Assembly: GCF_014534645.1 (NCBI RefSeq)
Contig: NZ_JACVQF010000187.1
Span: 62,001 to 126,000 of the forward strand
Origin: Streptomyces griseicoloratus
GTDB lineage: Bacteria > Actinomycetota > Actinomycetes > Streptomycetales > Streptomycetaceae
Reading direction: 5' to 3'
Length of the DNA: 64,000 nt
How positions within the stretch are numbered: the stretch's first letter is position 1; each line of letters opens with the position of its first letter. The position numbers and the translations under genes were made by a program. Below are positions 1-9,329 of this stretch, in pieces. A model generated the notes under the pieces. The model did not search any database. It had not been told where the DNA came from and was given only the letters and a program-made list of their open reading frames with translations.

Positions 1-200
1 TTCTCCAACTGCGACGCAATGCTCAGAAACTTCAGGATCACGTTCTTCAGCTCTGCACGGTGCGCGGCTGACTCCTGTATCTCCAACTGCCGGGTGCTCG
101 CCCGTGACACCAGGTACTGGCCGAACAACGACCCGCCAGCGCCGAGCGCAACACCGGCCAAAGACAACAGCGCCGGCCCCAAGGTTCCCCAAGACCCCAT
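1..200 (-). CDS. Membrane-anchored hypothetical protein (partial, runs off the window)
   Basis: Reading the minus strand from an ATG at 200 gives 66 codons without a stop to the window edge. The N-terminus is one hydrophobic segment (LGPALLSLAGVALGAGGSLF) followed by a charged stretch (SRASTRQLEIQESAAHRAEL) that looks like the start of a helix or coiled coil. This is the usual form of small Streptomyces proteins with one membrane anchor and a cytoplasmic helix. No family is recognised and the C-terminus lies outside the window. Confidence 0.6.
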   Translation of the reverse strand, partial: MGSWGTLGPALLSLAGVALGAGGSLFGQYLVSRASTRQLEIQESAAHRAELKNVILKFLSIASQLE

Positions 201-430
201 GAGGTCAGTCTCTCAACTCGCTGTCGAGAGAGCCGAGCTGCCTATGTGCAGCCCATGCCTAGCTCGTGACCGCTCGGGTTACCTCGCCACGTCCCGCACA
301 CTCTCACCGTCGGGCAAGCCGCCCCACATCGTCCGGTCGCGTTCCATAGAGTACGCACGTGCCCGCGGCATGCGCGGGCAGGGCGAAGAACGACGCGTGC
401 GCTGAGAGACCCCGCGAAGGTGACTGAGCC

Positions 431-919
431 CTACGTGAGTTCCTTCCGCATCAACGTGCACATTGTCTCGTAGCGGCGCAACGATCCATCAGGGGCTTGC
501 TCGTCCCACGAGTCCGGCTGACGATCGTACGCGACATAACCCAGCCTTTCGTAGAGCGCACGTGCCCGGGGGTTGCTTTCCTCCACACCGAGCTCGGCCT
601 GCCGCAGACCACGGTTCCTGATACGCAGTTCTGCGGCTTCAACAAGAAACGTGCCGATCCCGCACGACTGCAATGCGGGGTGGACTGCCAGCTGCCACAA
701 AGTGCCCACCCCCTTCTTGACCTGGTAGTCGACGCCGCCTTTCGCCACAGGGATGTCCGTTGCAGGGCAGACCGCAAGGTAGTCGACCTCGCCGGTCCGG
801 ACACGTTTCAACTGCTCGGCGACGCTGGCCAGGTGGTGGTCAGACCCTGCCCACCCGCACGACGGCAGGTCCGCATGCACCAAATCACGGGCCGACAGCT
901 TCAACACAACGTTGATCAT
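431..919 (-). CDS. GNAT family N-acetyltransferase
   Basis: 162-residue protein with the GNAT core: a strand ending in LWQLAVHPALQ, then the acetyl-CoA loop QSCGIGTFLVEAAE (a variant of Q-x-x-G-x-G/A), then the ESNPRARALYERLGY motif typical of the C-terminal half. The family transfers acetyl from acetyl-CoA to an amine; the substrate cannot be read here. The open frame extends upstream to 988, but the ATG at 919 has a strong GGAGGT site eight bases before it and gives the usual family length, so it is preferred. It stands alone, beside mobile-element debris. Confidence 0.8.
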   Translation of the reverse strand: MINVVLKLSARDLVHADLPSCGWAGSDHHLASVAEQLKRVRTGEVDYLAVCPATDIPVAKGGVDYQVKKGVGTLWQLAVHPALQSCGIGTFLVEAAELRIRNRGLRQAELGVEESNPRARALYERLGYVAYDRQPDSWDEQAPDGSLRRYETMCTLMRKELT

Positions 920-1092
920 CTTCAGTACCTCCGGCGAGCCAGCATCCATGCCGATCACACAGGGCGCAAAAAGGTTTCCTGTGCCCACACTTCTGGCTCA
1001 CGGGCCACTGCTGTTCAGGCAATCAGACGAACGCTGCCACTGAAAGCGAACGAAGCCAGTCGCGAATGGCCGGCAGTTGAGATGATCTCGCT

Positions 1093-1380
1093 GTGTCTGG
1101 TGTGATCACGGCGTCCGAGCCGTCCTGGACAGCTCCGTTCACTGGGCTGAGCCCGAGGCAGTTCGGCAAGCCGGTCACCGCGCTGCGGCGCGAAGGTGCG
1201 GACCCGGTCCGCAAGGGCCGGCCGTGGAGCCTGCCACTGCACGACCGGGTCCTGCTGGTCACCGCGTACTGGCGAACGAACCTGGCGTTGCGGCAACTCG
1301 CGCCGCTCTTTGGGGTGTCCAAGTCGGCTGCGGACCGGATCGTCGATCATCTCGGGCCGTTGCTGGCCCTACGGCAGCGC
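1093..1380 (+). pseudogene. Truncated transposase, N-terminal fragment (IS5-like, with HTH)
   Basis: The N-terminus reads as the helix-turn-helix region of a Streptomyces IS5-type transposase: LSPRQFGKPVTALRREGADP, then a basic RKGRPWSLPLHDRVLLV stretch, then RQLAPLFGVSKSAADRIVDH. The frame then breaks near 1375-1380 and the DDE catalytic domain is missing. The sequence passes directly into a serine recombinase tail in another frame, so this is a deletion or insertion scar, not a functional transposase. Confidence 0.75.
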
Positions 1381-1664
1381 TCTTCGCCACGCTCGCCGAG
1401 TTCATCCGCGAGCTGATCGTCTCCGGCACCCGAGAGGGCCTGGCTTCCGCCCGTGCCCACGGCCGGGTCGGCGGTCGGCCCACCCTCGCCACCACCGAGA
1501 TCATCCGGGCCGCCCGCGACATGCTTCCCAACCCCGAGCACTCGATCACCTCGATCGCCAAGCTGCTCGGCGTCAGCCCCGGCACCCTTTACAACCACAT
1601 CCCCGACCTACAGGAGCTGCGGGCCTGCCGCGTCCCGGCCCAGATCGACGGTGGTACCCGATGA
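1378..1664 (+). pseudogene. Serine recombinase (resolvase/invertase) C-terminal fragment
   Basis: In the frame ending at 1664 the sequence LFATLAEFIRELIVSGTREG followed by ARAHGRVGGRP is the E-helix and basic linker typical of serine resolvases and invertases. An HTH follows with SITSIAKLLGVSPGTLYNH. The catalytic N-terminal domain with the active serine is absent, replaced by the transposase fragment. It would retain DNA binding at most. Confidence 0.75.
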
Positions 1665-2107
1665 TCCCCGGACCGCACCGACTCAAGGGCGGTGCCCTCC
1701 AGCTCGGCGCCGGCGAGCACGGCCTACCCGGCCCGTTCGGCGCCTGGACCGATCAGGGCAGTGAGGAAGACGAGCGCGATCCGGCCAAGAACGTCCTCGC
1801 CGAGCCACACTGCTGATTCACCAAGATCATCCCACGGCGGCTTTTGGGTTCCCCTTGACTGGACCCGATGCCCGGGCGACGTCGGCGAGCGGTACCGACC
1901 TCGGCCACGCCCTTGGTGCCGGTCGGAACGGGTCCGCGGTCCCAATCCGGCGAGGGCGGACCGGACCGCTGCCACAGGAGATACACAAGCACTGCACGGC
2001 ATGTGACCACCCTGTGACCGTCTCCCCCTCAAACGATCTTTAGGTTCTGTGATCAACTCCGCGCGCACGCGCGGTGCGGAGGCTCCTAGTCGCCCCGGAG
2101 AGGCACA
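1665..2107 (+). other. Intergenic stretch, no convincing gene
   Basis: About 440 bases between the recombinase fragment and the secreted nuclease gene. Open frames exist on both strands but have no recognisable motifs and no good ribosome binding sites, and probably represent mobile-element debris. The last 60 bases must hold the promoter of the gene starting at 2108. A short GC palindrome (CGCGCGCACGCGCG) lies about 50 bases before that start. Confidence 0.4.
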
Positions 2108-3730
2108 GTGCATCGTCACAGAATCTTCCGAATATCGCGCCGCGCGGCGGCCCTCGCGCTCGGTCTCGCGCTGCTCGGCCCGCAGTACGCCGTCGCGGAC
2201 GGGCCCCAGCGGGAAGGGACCGCCGGAGCCGCCCCGCTCCTCGCCGGCTCACTGAAGCCCATCAATCTCGAAGTCGGCATATCCACCGAGCAGTTGGCAA
2301 AGCTGCGCGAGCGGGGCAAGGCCGCCGAGCGGGCCGGCCGGCCGCTGCCGAAGGCGGACGTCCCGTTCCAGACCGAGAGCCGCCCCGAGCGCCAGCCGGC
2401 CGCCGGACGCGCCGACCTGACCTTCACCGAGGCGATCGAGTTCATCGAGCAGGACGCCGAACGGCGCAAGACGCCGATGAACAGCCGCGTCGACTCCTAC
2501 CTCGGTCAGCAGCGCACCGCCCGCACCACGTCCTCGACGGAGAGCGGCTTCACCGCCCAGGCGACCGCCGCGACGATCGGCGAGACACCGTCACAGGCGC
2601 TCTACGACTCCTGCATGACCGCCGGCGCCGCCTCCGAGGCCGGGCGCGTGTACGACCGGTTCACCTTCTGCCAGCAGGTACCGATCACCGCCGACTACTG
2701 GGAGAAGGACGCCGCGGGCAACCCGGTGGACCACCTGGGCACTACCAAGGCCACCCTGGAGGTCATCGCCCAGGGCTTCGAGGACCAGCGCACCATGCGG
2801 CTGTTCTCGCAGATCAAGCAGGGCTCCGTGTCGTACGACTGGGGCTGGTGGGACAACATCTGGACCGCGCCCGGCGTGCCTCTGTCGCTGTTCGGCACCT
2901 GCGCCCCGGATCAGCTCGACTGCGGGGCCTCCCGCAGCCCGGCGACTCTGACCTGGGACAACTGGAACAACAACCCCAGCTGGGCCTACTGGGACATCAG
3001 CAACTCGGCGGCGGCCGGCTACGGCCGCGACAAGCTCATGCCGAGCTTCTGGCGGGTGGAGTTCTTCACCGAGAGCGACGAGTTCAGCACCGATGCGCCC
3101 GGCACCTCCCCCGTGCAGGTGGTCCGCTGCGACTCGGCGGCCTACATCGTGGGCCCGTTCGGGGCCGACCGCTCGCACGGCTGCGTCTTTCCCGGCGCCA
3201 CCCCCGTCCTCACGTACAGCCTCTCGGGCACCGAGGCCGCCGTCGCGCAGCACATCCTCGGCGCGCAGACGCACCCCGAGTACACCTACCCGCGCCTGCC
3301 TGCCGAGGAGGAGGCGCAGCGCGACAAGCGCATCCCCGGCCAGGCGATCAACGGGCAGCCGGTGCACTACGGCCTGCACCGCATCCACTCCACCCTCAAC
3401 GCGACGGACTACCAGGCCAACCGTGAGCACAAGGACGGCGCCTGCTACAGCACCGGCCCGCAGGCCTCGACGTACGCGGGCCTCGGTCTCAACCCGGCGC
3501 CGGACACCTCCACGCAGCAGTGCGACGAGTACCCGTTCGCCTCGACGCTGGAGGGCGCGGCGAGCCCGGACTGGGACTTCTCGGTGCAGGCGGTGCCGAC
3601 CCCGGACAATGCCTCCGCGGGCGGCAAGCTGATCGCCTACTACAACGCCGACCGTATTCTGGCCTGGGACGCGTCCCTGCCGTATCCGGACGGCACCAAC
3701 GACCGGTTCTGGGTCGAGATCGTCGACTAG
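2108..3730 (+). CDS. Secreted NucA/NucB-type deoxyribonuclease domain protein
   Basis: 540 residues starting at a GTG with GGAGAGG upstream. Residues 1-30 form a Tat-like signal: a basic run with two adjacent arginines, a hydrophobic ALALGLALLG core and an Ala-x-Ala-type cleavage region. The long middle has several cysteines and aromatic stretches and no recognised domain. The C-terminus from C472 carries CDEYPFAST, the signature of NucA/NucB DNases, ending in NDRFWVEIVD. The predicted role is an extracellular DNase. A strong hairpin terminator follows directly, separating it from the next gene. Whether the target is environmental DNA or a competitor is unknown. Confidence 0.8.
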   Translation: MHRHRIFRISRRAAALALGLALLGPQYAVADGPQREGTAGAAPLLAGSLKPINLEVGISTEQLAKLRERGKAAERAGRPLPKADVPFQTESRPERQPAAGRADLTFTEAIEFIEQDAERRKTPMNSRVDSYLGQQRTARTTSSTESGFTAQATAATIGETPSQALYDSCMTAGAASEAGRVYDRFTFCQQVPITADYWEKDAAGNPVDHLGTTKATLEVIAQGFEDQRTMRLFSQIKQGSVSYDWGWWDNIWTAPGVPLSLFGTCAPDQLDCGASRSPATLTWDNWNNNPSWAYWDISNSAAAGYGRDKLMPSFWRVEFFTESDEFSTDAPGTSPVQVVRCDSAAYIVGPFGADRSHGCVFPGATPVLTYSLSGTEAAVAQHILGAQTHPEYTYPRLPAEEEAQRDKRIPGQAINGQPVHYGLHRIHSTLNATDYQANREHKDGACYSTGPQASTYAGLGLNPAPDTSTQQCDEYPFASTLEGAASPDWDFSVQAVPTPDNASAGGKLIAYYNADRILAWDASLPYPDGTNDRFWVEIVD

Positions 3731-3756
3731 ATGCCAGACCGCCGGACCGCGTAACG

Positions 3757-3787
3757 GCGGGGGCCGCCGCCCGGAGGCGGCCCCCGC
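3757..3787 (+). terminator. Hairpin terminator after the nuclease gene
   Basis: Perfect 12-bp inverted repeat (GCGGGGGCCGCC and its complement) with a 7-base loop, 27 bases after the nuclease stop codon. There is no clear T run, as is usual in Streptomyces. Confidence 0.75.
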
Positions 3788-3815
3788 TTCCGAAAGCCAC
3801 CAGGGAGCCGACGCG

Positions 3816-4424
3816 ATGCACGCACAACCGCTGGATCTGACCCGCCTGTGGGGCGAGGGCTGGGCGATCACCTTCGCGCCCCGGACGCCCGCCTTCTGCC
3901 TCGACGCCATGGGGGTCGACGAGCCCGCGCCGCTGCCGGACGGGCTTGCGGCGTTCGCCCAGCGCACGCCGTTCGACGGGCCACCCGTGCTGGTCGCGGC
4001 TGCCGTGCTGGACGAGCGCTGGTCGGTGGTGGTGGAGAGCGAGGCGCAGACCGGCTGGGTCGGCACCCACCCGGACGTCCTCGAGACGCTCGCCGCCCCG
4101 GAGGCGCCCGCCTGCACCGCCTTCTCCGACCCGAACAAGGTGCAGGTCGTCTTCCGGGAGTACGGCAGCCTGGTCGGCGGCCTTGAGCCGCGTACCAACC
4201 GCCGCTGGGGCCACTTCGGTGACCACACCCGGCAATCCCTGCGCGAGGCGGGTTTCCCCGACGACTACGCGACCCCGCAGCACCCGGTACCGGCCGCCCC
4301 CAGCGAGGGCGCCCTCGCCCTCCTCGCCGCCCAGGCCATCACCCGCGCCGAACTGCGCGCCGAACACCTCAAGGGCCCCTGGCTCGGTGGCCTCACAGCC
4401 AAGCCCTACCCGACCACGCCCTGA
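3816..4424 (+). CDS. Hypothetical protein resembling the DUF6461 family
   Basis: 202 residues, ATG with GGGAG upstream. The layout (WAITFAPRTP near the N-terminus, a central WSVVVESEAQTGWVG strand region, a C-terminal helical ALALLAAQAITRAELRAEHL) resembles Streptomyces DUF6461 hypotheticals. No signal peptide, so cytoplasmic. It lies 85 bases downstream of the secreted nuclease gene. That position could suggest an immunity role, but a strong terminator separates the two and the nuclease is exported, so the link is weak. Confidence 0.6.
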   Translation: MHAQPLDLTRLWGEGWAITFAPRTPAFCLDAMGVDEPAPLPDGLAAFAQRTPFDGPPVLVAAAVLDERWSVVVESEAQTGWVGTHPDVLETLAAPEAPACTAFSDPNKVQVVFREYGSLVGGLEPRTNRRWGHFGDHTRQSLREAGFPDDYATPQHPVPAAPSEGALALLAAQAITRAELRAEHLKGPWLGGLTAKPYPTTP

Positions 4425-4550
4425 CGGCCTGTCCAGGCCGGTCACATCCAACGCCCATAGCTGACCACCGCAGTCAGACGGGACACTGCACCTCTGCCCG
4501 ACGGGGCCTAGGCGTTCCGGTCCGCCGCGCGGGTGATGTTGACCATGAAG

Positions 4551-4579
4551 GGTCATCCCCGCCGACGCGGGGTGATCCG
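4551..4579 (+). repeat. Isolated CRISPR-like repeat element
   Basis: A 29-base element with CATCCCCGCCGACGCGGGG at its centre, ending in GATCCG. It shares layout with the elements at 28064 and 29913. It is compatible with a type I-E repeat (TCCCCGC arm, short loop, GCGGGG arm, TCCG end), but no second copy lies 60-61 bases either side. It could be an ordinary hairpin or operator. Confidence 0.3.
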
Positions 4580-4686
4580 TCGGAGCGCCGGTCTCGGAGT
4601 GTCAACGCTCTCCGGCACACGTGCAGCACGGCTCATCACGTCCCTGCTGCACCCGTGTGTTTTCGCCGCCGGCTTACGACGAACGC

Positions 4687-4944
4687 TCACTCGTGGGCCG
4701 GCGCCCGCTCGGTCCGCTCGGGGTCCCAAGCCAGATCGCAAAGCCGACCGGAGCGGGCGACTGTCGCAAGCCATCCCGCTGACGTCCACCGGATGAGGGC
4801 CGGAACATCCGCGGCGTCCTGCTCCAGCGACTCAAAGGGCATGACGAGCAACTGCGGAAGCGCTTCTTCTGGCGTGTCGGCATCGAAACGGACCCGCGTG
4901 CCCCCAGGAGTTGTCAGGACCCACTGGGCCGGTTCCGTCCCCAT
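4687..4944 (-). CDS. Small hypothetical protein
   Basis: 85 residues from the ATG at 4944. The sequence is acidic and balanced (WVLTTPGGTRVRFDADTPEE), unlike the arginine-rich extension upstream of that ATG, which looks like non-coding frame. No domain is recognised. No strong ribosome binding site is seen, which lowers confidence. Confidence 0.45.
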   Translation of the reverse strand: MGTEPAQWVLTTPGGTRVRFDADTPEEALPQLLVMPFESLEQDAADVPALIRWTSAGWLATVARSGRLCDLAWDPERTERAPAHE

Positions 4945-5009
4945 GAGATGGGCCTCGCTCAAGCTCGCGCCGCAGGATCCGCCTGAGAGCGCCGCGCGTC
5001 GCACCATCG

Positions 5010-5600
5010 AGACGTTCCCCGACCTTCGAGCCAACCGACGTCCTGTCCGGCGGCTGGTTCGTCCTCGGTCTGGCCAGCGGGGACCGGCCCGTCGAGTACC
5101 CCCTGTGAGGACTTCCACGCCCGTGGTGACCTCTTCCCCCCGGGGAGTGGAGACGCTGGGCGCCGCCTGGACCCGGCACGCCGAGGGCACGGGCATGGAA
5201 GCTGCCCGAACTCGGTCTCAGGGCCAGGCGCCGTCTCGACGTCCTGCCCAAACCGACCGGCCCGACCGTGCCGATCGCCGTCGCGGGACATGCCCGGCAG
5301 TCCGCCGAGGGGATCGCCCGCAACGCGGACGCCTCGCTCAACTACCCGCGCCCGCTGGGGGCCCTGCGCCTCAGGGCACGGGAGTGGTGGGAGCTGACCG
5401 GCGACGCCCGCGGCCCCGATCCGGCTCGGCCTGCGCACCGGGAGCCGCGCCCTCGTCGAGCATCTGCACGCGATGGGTGAAGGCTTCGCCCGCATCTCGT
5501 TCACTCTCCGCCCGGGCGACCGGCCCGTCGAGGAGGTCCTCCACGAGCTCGCCGAGACGGCTGCCCCACTTCCCCTTCCCCCGGCACCACCACCGGGACG
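5010..5600 (+). pseudogene. Degraded LLM-class flavin-dependent oxidoreductase
   Basis: Three stretches in different frames match successive parts of a luciferase-like (LLM) oxidoreductase. LSGGWFVLGLASGDRPVEYP ends in a stop at 5108. PKPTGPTVPIAVAGHARQSA continues to NYPRPLGALRLRAREWWEL near 5400. After a frameshift near 5415 comes IRLGLRTGSRALVEHLHAMG to PGDRPVEEVLHELAET. The N-terminal part and the last residues are gone. At least two frame breaks make it non-functional. Confidence 0.75.
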
Positions 5601-5648
5601 GGTGCGGCCAGCGTGCTCGCCTCCTGAGGAGGGCGGCGGAGGCCGGGT

Positions 5649-6746
5649 TCAGCGCAGCGGGTCATACGGCGACAGCTCGATCCCCGCGTCCATCCGCCGG
5701 GCGAGACGGGCCGCGATCGAGCCGGCGTACGGACCGACCGTGAGCCCGGACGCGCCGAGACCGTTGACGACGACCAGCCCGTCGATCTCCGGCACCGCCC
5801 CGAGCGACGGCCGGATGTCGGGGCCGACCGGGCGGAAGCCGACACGGGTCTCCGCGTGGGTGGCGCCGGCCAGTCCGGGAGCCACCGCCAGCGCTTCGGC
5901 GAGCACCTCCGCCAGTCCTGCCGCGGTCACCCGGTGGTCGAAGCCGGCGTCGTCCTCACGCGTCGCCCCGACCACGACCCGTGAGTCGTCGAAGGCCAGA
6001 AGGTAGTGGTGCGACTCGGGCAGCACCACGGGCCAGTCCGCAGTCCGCGCCCCCGGCAGCCGCAGGTGCACGATCTGGCCGCGCTGGGGCGCGACGCGCA
6101 CCCGGACGCCGAGGGGTTCGAGCAGGCGCGGCGACCAGGCGCCGGCTGCCGCGATCACGGCGTCCGCGCCGACGAACTCGTCCCCGACCCGCACGCCGCG
6201 CACGGCACCGTCGGCGTCGATCGCGGCCGTTCCTTCCATCAGGCGTGCCCCGTGCCGGACCGCGGCGCGGGTCATCGCGTCACGGACCGAGCGGCCGTCC
6301 AGGCGTGCCGCTCCCGGGATGTGGATCGCCGGGCCGTCGTGCGCGAGTGGCGGGAAGAGGTGACGGGCCCGGCGAGCGCTGACGAGCTCTACCTCGCCTG
6401 CCGACGGGGACTTCGCGGTACGCTCGGCCACGTCCCGCAGCCTTTCGGTGGCTTCGGCCTCGCTGACCAGACACAGGGCACCCACCTGCCGATACCCGAG
6501 GTCGGTCTCCCCGTCTGCGGCCAGCGCCGCCAGCAGCTCCTGGTAGTGCTCGGCTCCGGCCAACGCGATCCGGTACCAGTCCTCGTCGTCCGTCCGGGAC
6601 GACCACGGGCAGACGATGCCCGCGCCGGCCGATGTCGCGCGTCCGGGCACCCGCGAGTCCACCATGACCACGTCCACGCCGTTGCGGGCGAGGTCATAGC
6701 CCGCTGCCGCACCGGCGATCCCGCAGCCGACGACGACTACACGCAT
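5649..6746 (-). CDS. FAD-dependent oxidoreductase, D-amino-acid/glycine oxidase type
   Basis: 365 residues from the ATG at 6746, preceded by AGGAGCAGA; the frame is open 12 codons further but without a better site. Residues 1-30 carry the dinucleotide fold (VVVVGCGIAGAAAGYDLARN, then VVMVDSR), followed by a SAGAGIVCPW stretch. The C-terminus has the DAO-family GFRPVGPDIRPSLGAVPEID with VVNGLGASGLTVGP binding the flavin. The family oxidises D-amino acids, glycine or N-methylated amines to imines; the substrate is unknown. A fragment of an MHS-type transporter lies just upstream, and the two may once have formed an uptake-oxidation pair. Confidence 0.85.
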   Translation of the reverse strand: MRVVVVGCGIAGAAAGYDLARNGVDVVMVDSRVPGRATSAGAGIVCPWSSRTDDEDWYRIALAGAEHYQELLAALAADGETDLGYRQVGALCLVSEAEATERLRDVAERTAKSPSAGEVELVSARRARHLFPPLAHDGPAIHIPGAARLDGRSVRDAMTRAAVRHGARLMEGTAAIDADGAVRGVRVGDEFVGADAVIAAAGAWSPRLLEPLGVRVRVAPQRGQIVHLRLPGARTADWPVVLPESHHYLLAFDDSRVVVGATREDDAGFDHRVTAAGLAEVLAEALAVAPGLAGATHAETRVGFRPVGPDIRPSLGAVPEIDGLVVVNGLGASGLTVGPYAGSIAARLARRMDAGIELSPYDPLR

Positions 6747-6919
6747 CTTCTGCTCCTGTTCGTCCGTCTGACGTGCTGTCACCTACGGGCTCATCATGGC
6801 CGCATCGCTAGCGGCGCAGTAGCGGGCCTCGGGTCGCGGGTCCCGGTGCGAGACCGGGCCGTGGCCGGGTGTGTCACGGGCGCGAGTGTCCTCTCTGCCG
6901 CGGCCACTCGCGCCCTGAG

Positions 6920-7253
6920 CGGCTCCCGCCGACGGGTCCCGAGCGCCGCGGTCGCGACGGTCGTGATCGAGAGGGTGAGGATCAGCGTGGACTTGCGCCC
7001 GATGCGGTCCCCGAGGTGCCCCGGCGACGAACGCGCCGATCGGGCGGGCCGGGAAGCCCACACCGAACGTGGCGAGCGAGACGATCTGGCCGATGCCGGG
7101 AGCGAGGTCCGGGAAGAACAGATGCCCGAACACGAGCGCCGCGGCGACGCCGTAGATCATGTACTCGTACCACTCGACGATCGCGCCGATGGTGCCGGAC
7201 TGCAGGGATCGGCGTCTGATCTGCTCCGGTGTGAGGGTGGCGGCGGTGGCCAT
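6920..7253 (-). pseudogene. MHS-family MFS transporter, truncated and frameshifted
   Basis: From an ATG at 7253 the product begins like a metabolite:H+ symporter: RRRSLQSGTIGAIVEWYEYM then VFGHLFFPDLAPG. A one-base shift near 7020 moves the frame, after which GHLGDRIGRKSTLILTLSIT (the MFS loop motif) continues. It ends after about 100 residues and the other ten or so transmembrane segments are missing. It lies directly upstream of the DAO-type oxidoreductase on the same strand. Confidence 0.75.
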
Positions 7254-7910
7254 GGGATCTCCGCTGACCGGGGACGAAGCGGGGGAACGGGGACGGTACG
7301 GGGACAGTCCGAGGACGTGCGGGGAGGGGGCGGGGCGGCCGTTGTCCCGCCGGGCGGGGTCAGGCGCCGGGTGTCGCATGCCCGGGGGTCTCCCCGGGAT
7401 ACTCCGGACGGGTCGGCATTCCACTCACCGCAACCACGGGGGATGCTCACCCGCGCTGTGGCGTACGCCTGGGCCCGAAAGTCCATCACCACGTTTCAAG
7501 CAAGACGCGCACAGCAGCGGATTTGTCCGATGCTGGTGCGGGTAACGCTCCTGTTGCCCGTCATCCCCTACGCGGAGCTCGCGGCAGGCCGCGGGGACCA
7601 ACGCGTCGGCTCGGCCGAGAGCGGGGCGCAGGCACCGGGCCACGTCGACCCCGCGTTGCGGGACACGGTACCGGGTGGTCGAATCGAATCGTCTTGCGCA
7701 TGCGCGGCTGCCGCCAGTCCAAGGAACGCACTGCGTGTCGGCGTGGGCCGTCTCGCACAACTGCTGTTCGGTAGGCCGTGGGTCTGCGGGCGTGCAGGAC
7801 CGTTCGAGGCGCCGTCAGGTATGAGCATTTCGCCGATCACTTGCTCAGCAGTGCAGGTCCTGCCGACCGCCGTGGAGGCTGTGGTCGGCCAGCACGTCAG
7901 GGAGTACCAG
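7254..7910 (+). other. Long intergenic region between divergent genes
   Basis: About 650 bases between the broken transporter (minus) and the isochorismatase-family gene (plus). Frames are open on both strands because of the GC content, but none has recognisable motifs or codon balance. Promoters for both flanking genes should lie here. No clear operator or hairpin was picked out. Confidence 0.4.
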
Positions 7911-8555
7911 GTGACCAGCGAACAGATCCGCGACCAGGAGACCGATGAACTGTTGACGCCGAGGAACGCCGCACTCGTCGTCATCGACTTCCAGCCGGTC
8001 CAGGTGAGCTCGATCGCCTCCATGGACCGGCAGTTGCTGGTCAACAATGTCGTCGGGCTGGCGAAGATCGGACGGGCCTACGGACTGCCGATCGTCCACT
8101 CGACGGTGAATGTCGAAACCGGACTCAATAAGCCCCCGATTCCGCAGCTCAGGCAGGTGCTCGACGGACTGCCGACCTACGACCGGACCTCGATCAACGC
8201 ATGGGAGGACCGTGAGTTCGTCGAGGCGGTCAAGGCCACGGGGCGCCGGAAACTGATCATGGCAGCACTGTGGACGGAGGCCTGTCTGACATTTCCCACT
8301 CTCGATGCTCTGCGTGAAGGCTACGAGGTGTATCCCGTGGTAGACGCCGTGGGTGGCACATCCCTCACGGCGCACGAGGCCGCACTGCGCCGTGTCGAAC
8401 AGGCAGGCGCACGACCGATCACCTGGACTCAGCTCCTGTGTGAGCTGCAACGCGACTGGTCCCGCCAGGAGACCCGCGATCAGTTCATGAAGTTGTTCAT
8501 CGAGACCGGCGGCACAGCGGGACTGCAGTTCACCAACGACCTTGACCAACGCTGA
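7911..8555 (+). CDS. Isochorismatase-family hydrolase
   Basis: 214 residues from a GTG at 7911 with GGGAG seven bases upstream. Motifs: ALVVIDFQPVQ (first aspartate), a lysine region RKLIMAALWTEACLTFPTLD with the family cysteine in TEACL, and a conserved VVDAVGG strand. This layout resembles the YcaC-like branch, cysteine hydrolases acting on amides or related compounds. The substrate is unknown. The long frame upstream of 7911 is arginine-rich and antisense to another gene, so it was not included. Confidence 0.8.
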   Translation: MTSEQIRDQETDELLTPRNAALVVIDFQPVQVSSIASMDRQLLVNNVVGLAKIGRAYGLPIVHSTVNVETGLNKPPIPQLRQVLDGLPTYDRTSINAWEDREFVEAVKATGRRKLIMAALWTEACLTFPTLDALREGYEVYPVVDAVGGTSLTAHEAALRRVEQAGARPITWTQLLCELQRDWSRQETRDQFMKLFIETGGTAGLQFTNDLDQR

Positions 8556-8595
8556 ACGGCGAGGGCGTCCGGCCGGCCGGCTGTCGCATAACTGA

Positions 8596-9130
8596 GTGGT
8601 TCTGCCTCGTTCGGCTGTTGCGAGGAGATGCGGTGCCACGGAATGGAAGATCGATCCAGCGCACTCGTACATCGACTTCAAGGTCCGCTACCTGGTGTCC
8701 GGCATCAGCGGGAAATTCACCGGCGTGACGGACAAGGTACAGACAACCGACGGCATCGAGAGCCCGGCACCAGAGCTGCTGGGCTTCGACGCCCGCTTCG
8801 AGGTCGCCGGCTTCAACACCGGTGTCCCCCTCGAGACCACCATGTCACCGGGCCCGACTTCCTGGACGCGACTGCCCACCCCGAAGCGGTGGTGCGAATG
8901 GTGGAGGTTCGACCGGACGTACCGGGCAGATACCTGCTCACCGTGGAACTCACCCTGCACGGCGTCTCCCGCCGGGTCGAACTGGCCACTGCCACTGCCG
9001 GACCGGCCACCGACATCTTCGGGATCACCCGGATAGGCGCATCCGCGTCCGGGTGGCTGCGGCGCAGTGACTTCGGCGTGACGGAATACCTGGGGTTCAT
9101 CTCCTATGCGGTCGACCCACAGGGGCAGCA
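8596..9130 (+). pseudogene. YceI-family protein with an internal frameshift
   Basis: The N-terminal half starts as a YceI-like lipid-binding protein (WKIDPAHSYIDFKVRYLVSG, then FDARFEVAGFNTG). Near 8827-8832 the frame changes, and the next frame continues HHVTGPDFLDATAHPEAVVR, LTVELTLHGVSRRVELATAT and SDFGVTEYLGF. The two halves join in sense if a small indel is restored. The C-terminus has no stop where the family ends and runs into unrelated sequence, so both the frame and the 3' end are damaged. Confidence 0.75.
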
Positions 9131-9329
9131 CTGCGGTCGCGCTCGGTGCGGGCCCGGGGTGCGTACGGCGTGCGCCCGGTGCGGGGCCGGCACCAGCCTG
9201 CCGCTCCCTTTCCCTCGCGGGGCCGCGTACAGGGGGAACAGACGGTGCAGGGCAGCGTCCGGTGGCGGGTGCGCGCCCGGTTGTGCGGGATCGTCCGCGC
9301 CGGGGGCTCGTGGCTCACGCTGCTCGGAG

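Noticed and set aside
2591-4228. 545-codon minus-strand open frame opposite the nuclease gene
   Set aside because: Arginine/valine-rich composition and no motif; the plus-strand frame carries a signal peptide and a nuclease signature.
6006-7910. Plus-strand extension of the isochorismatase frame
   Set aside because: Lies antisense to the FAD oxidoreductase and has no ribosome binding site; a GTG with GGGAG at 7911 is better.
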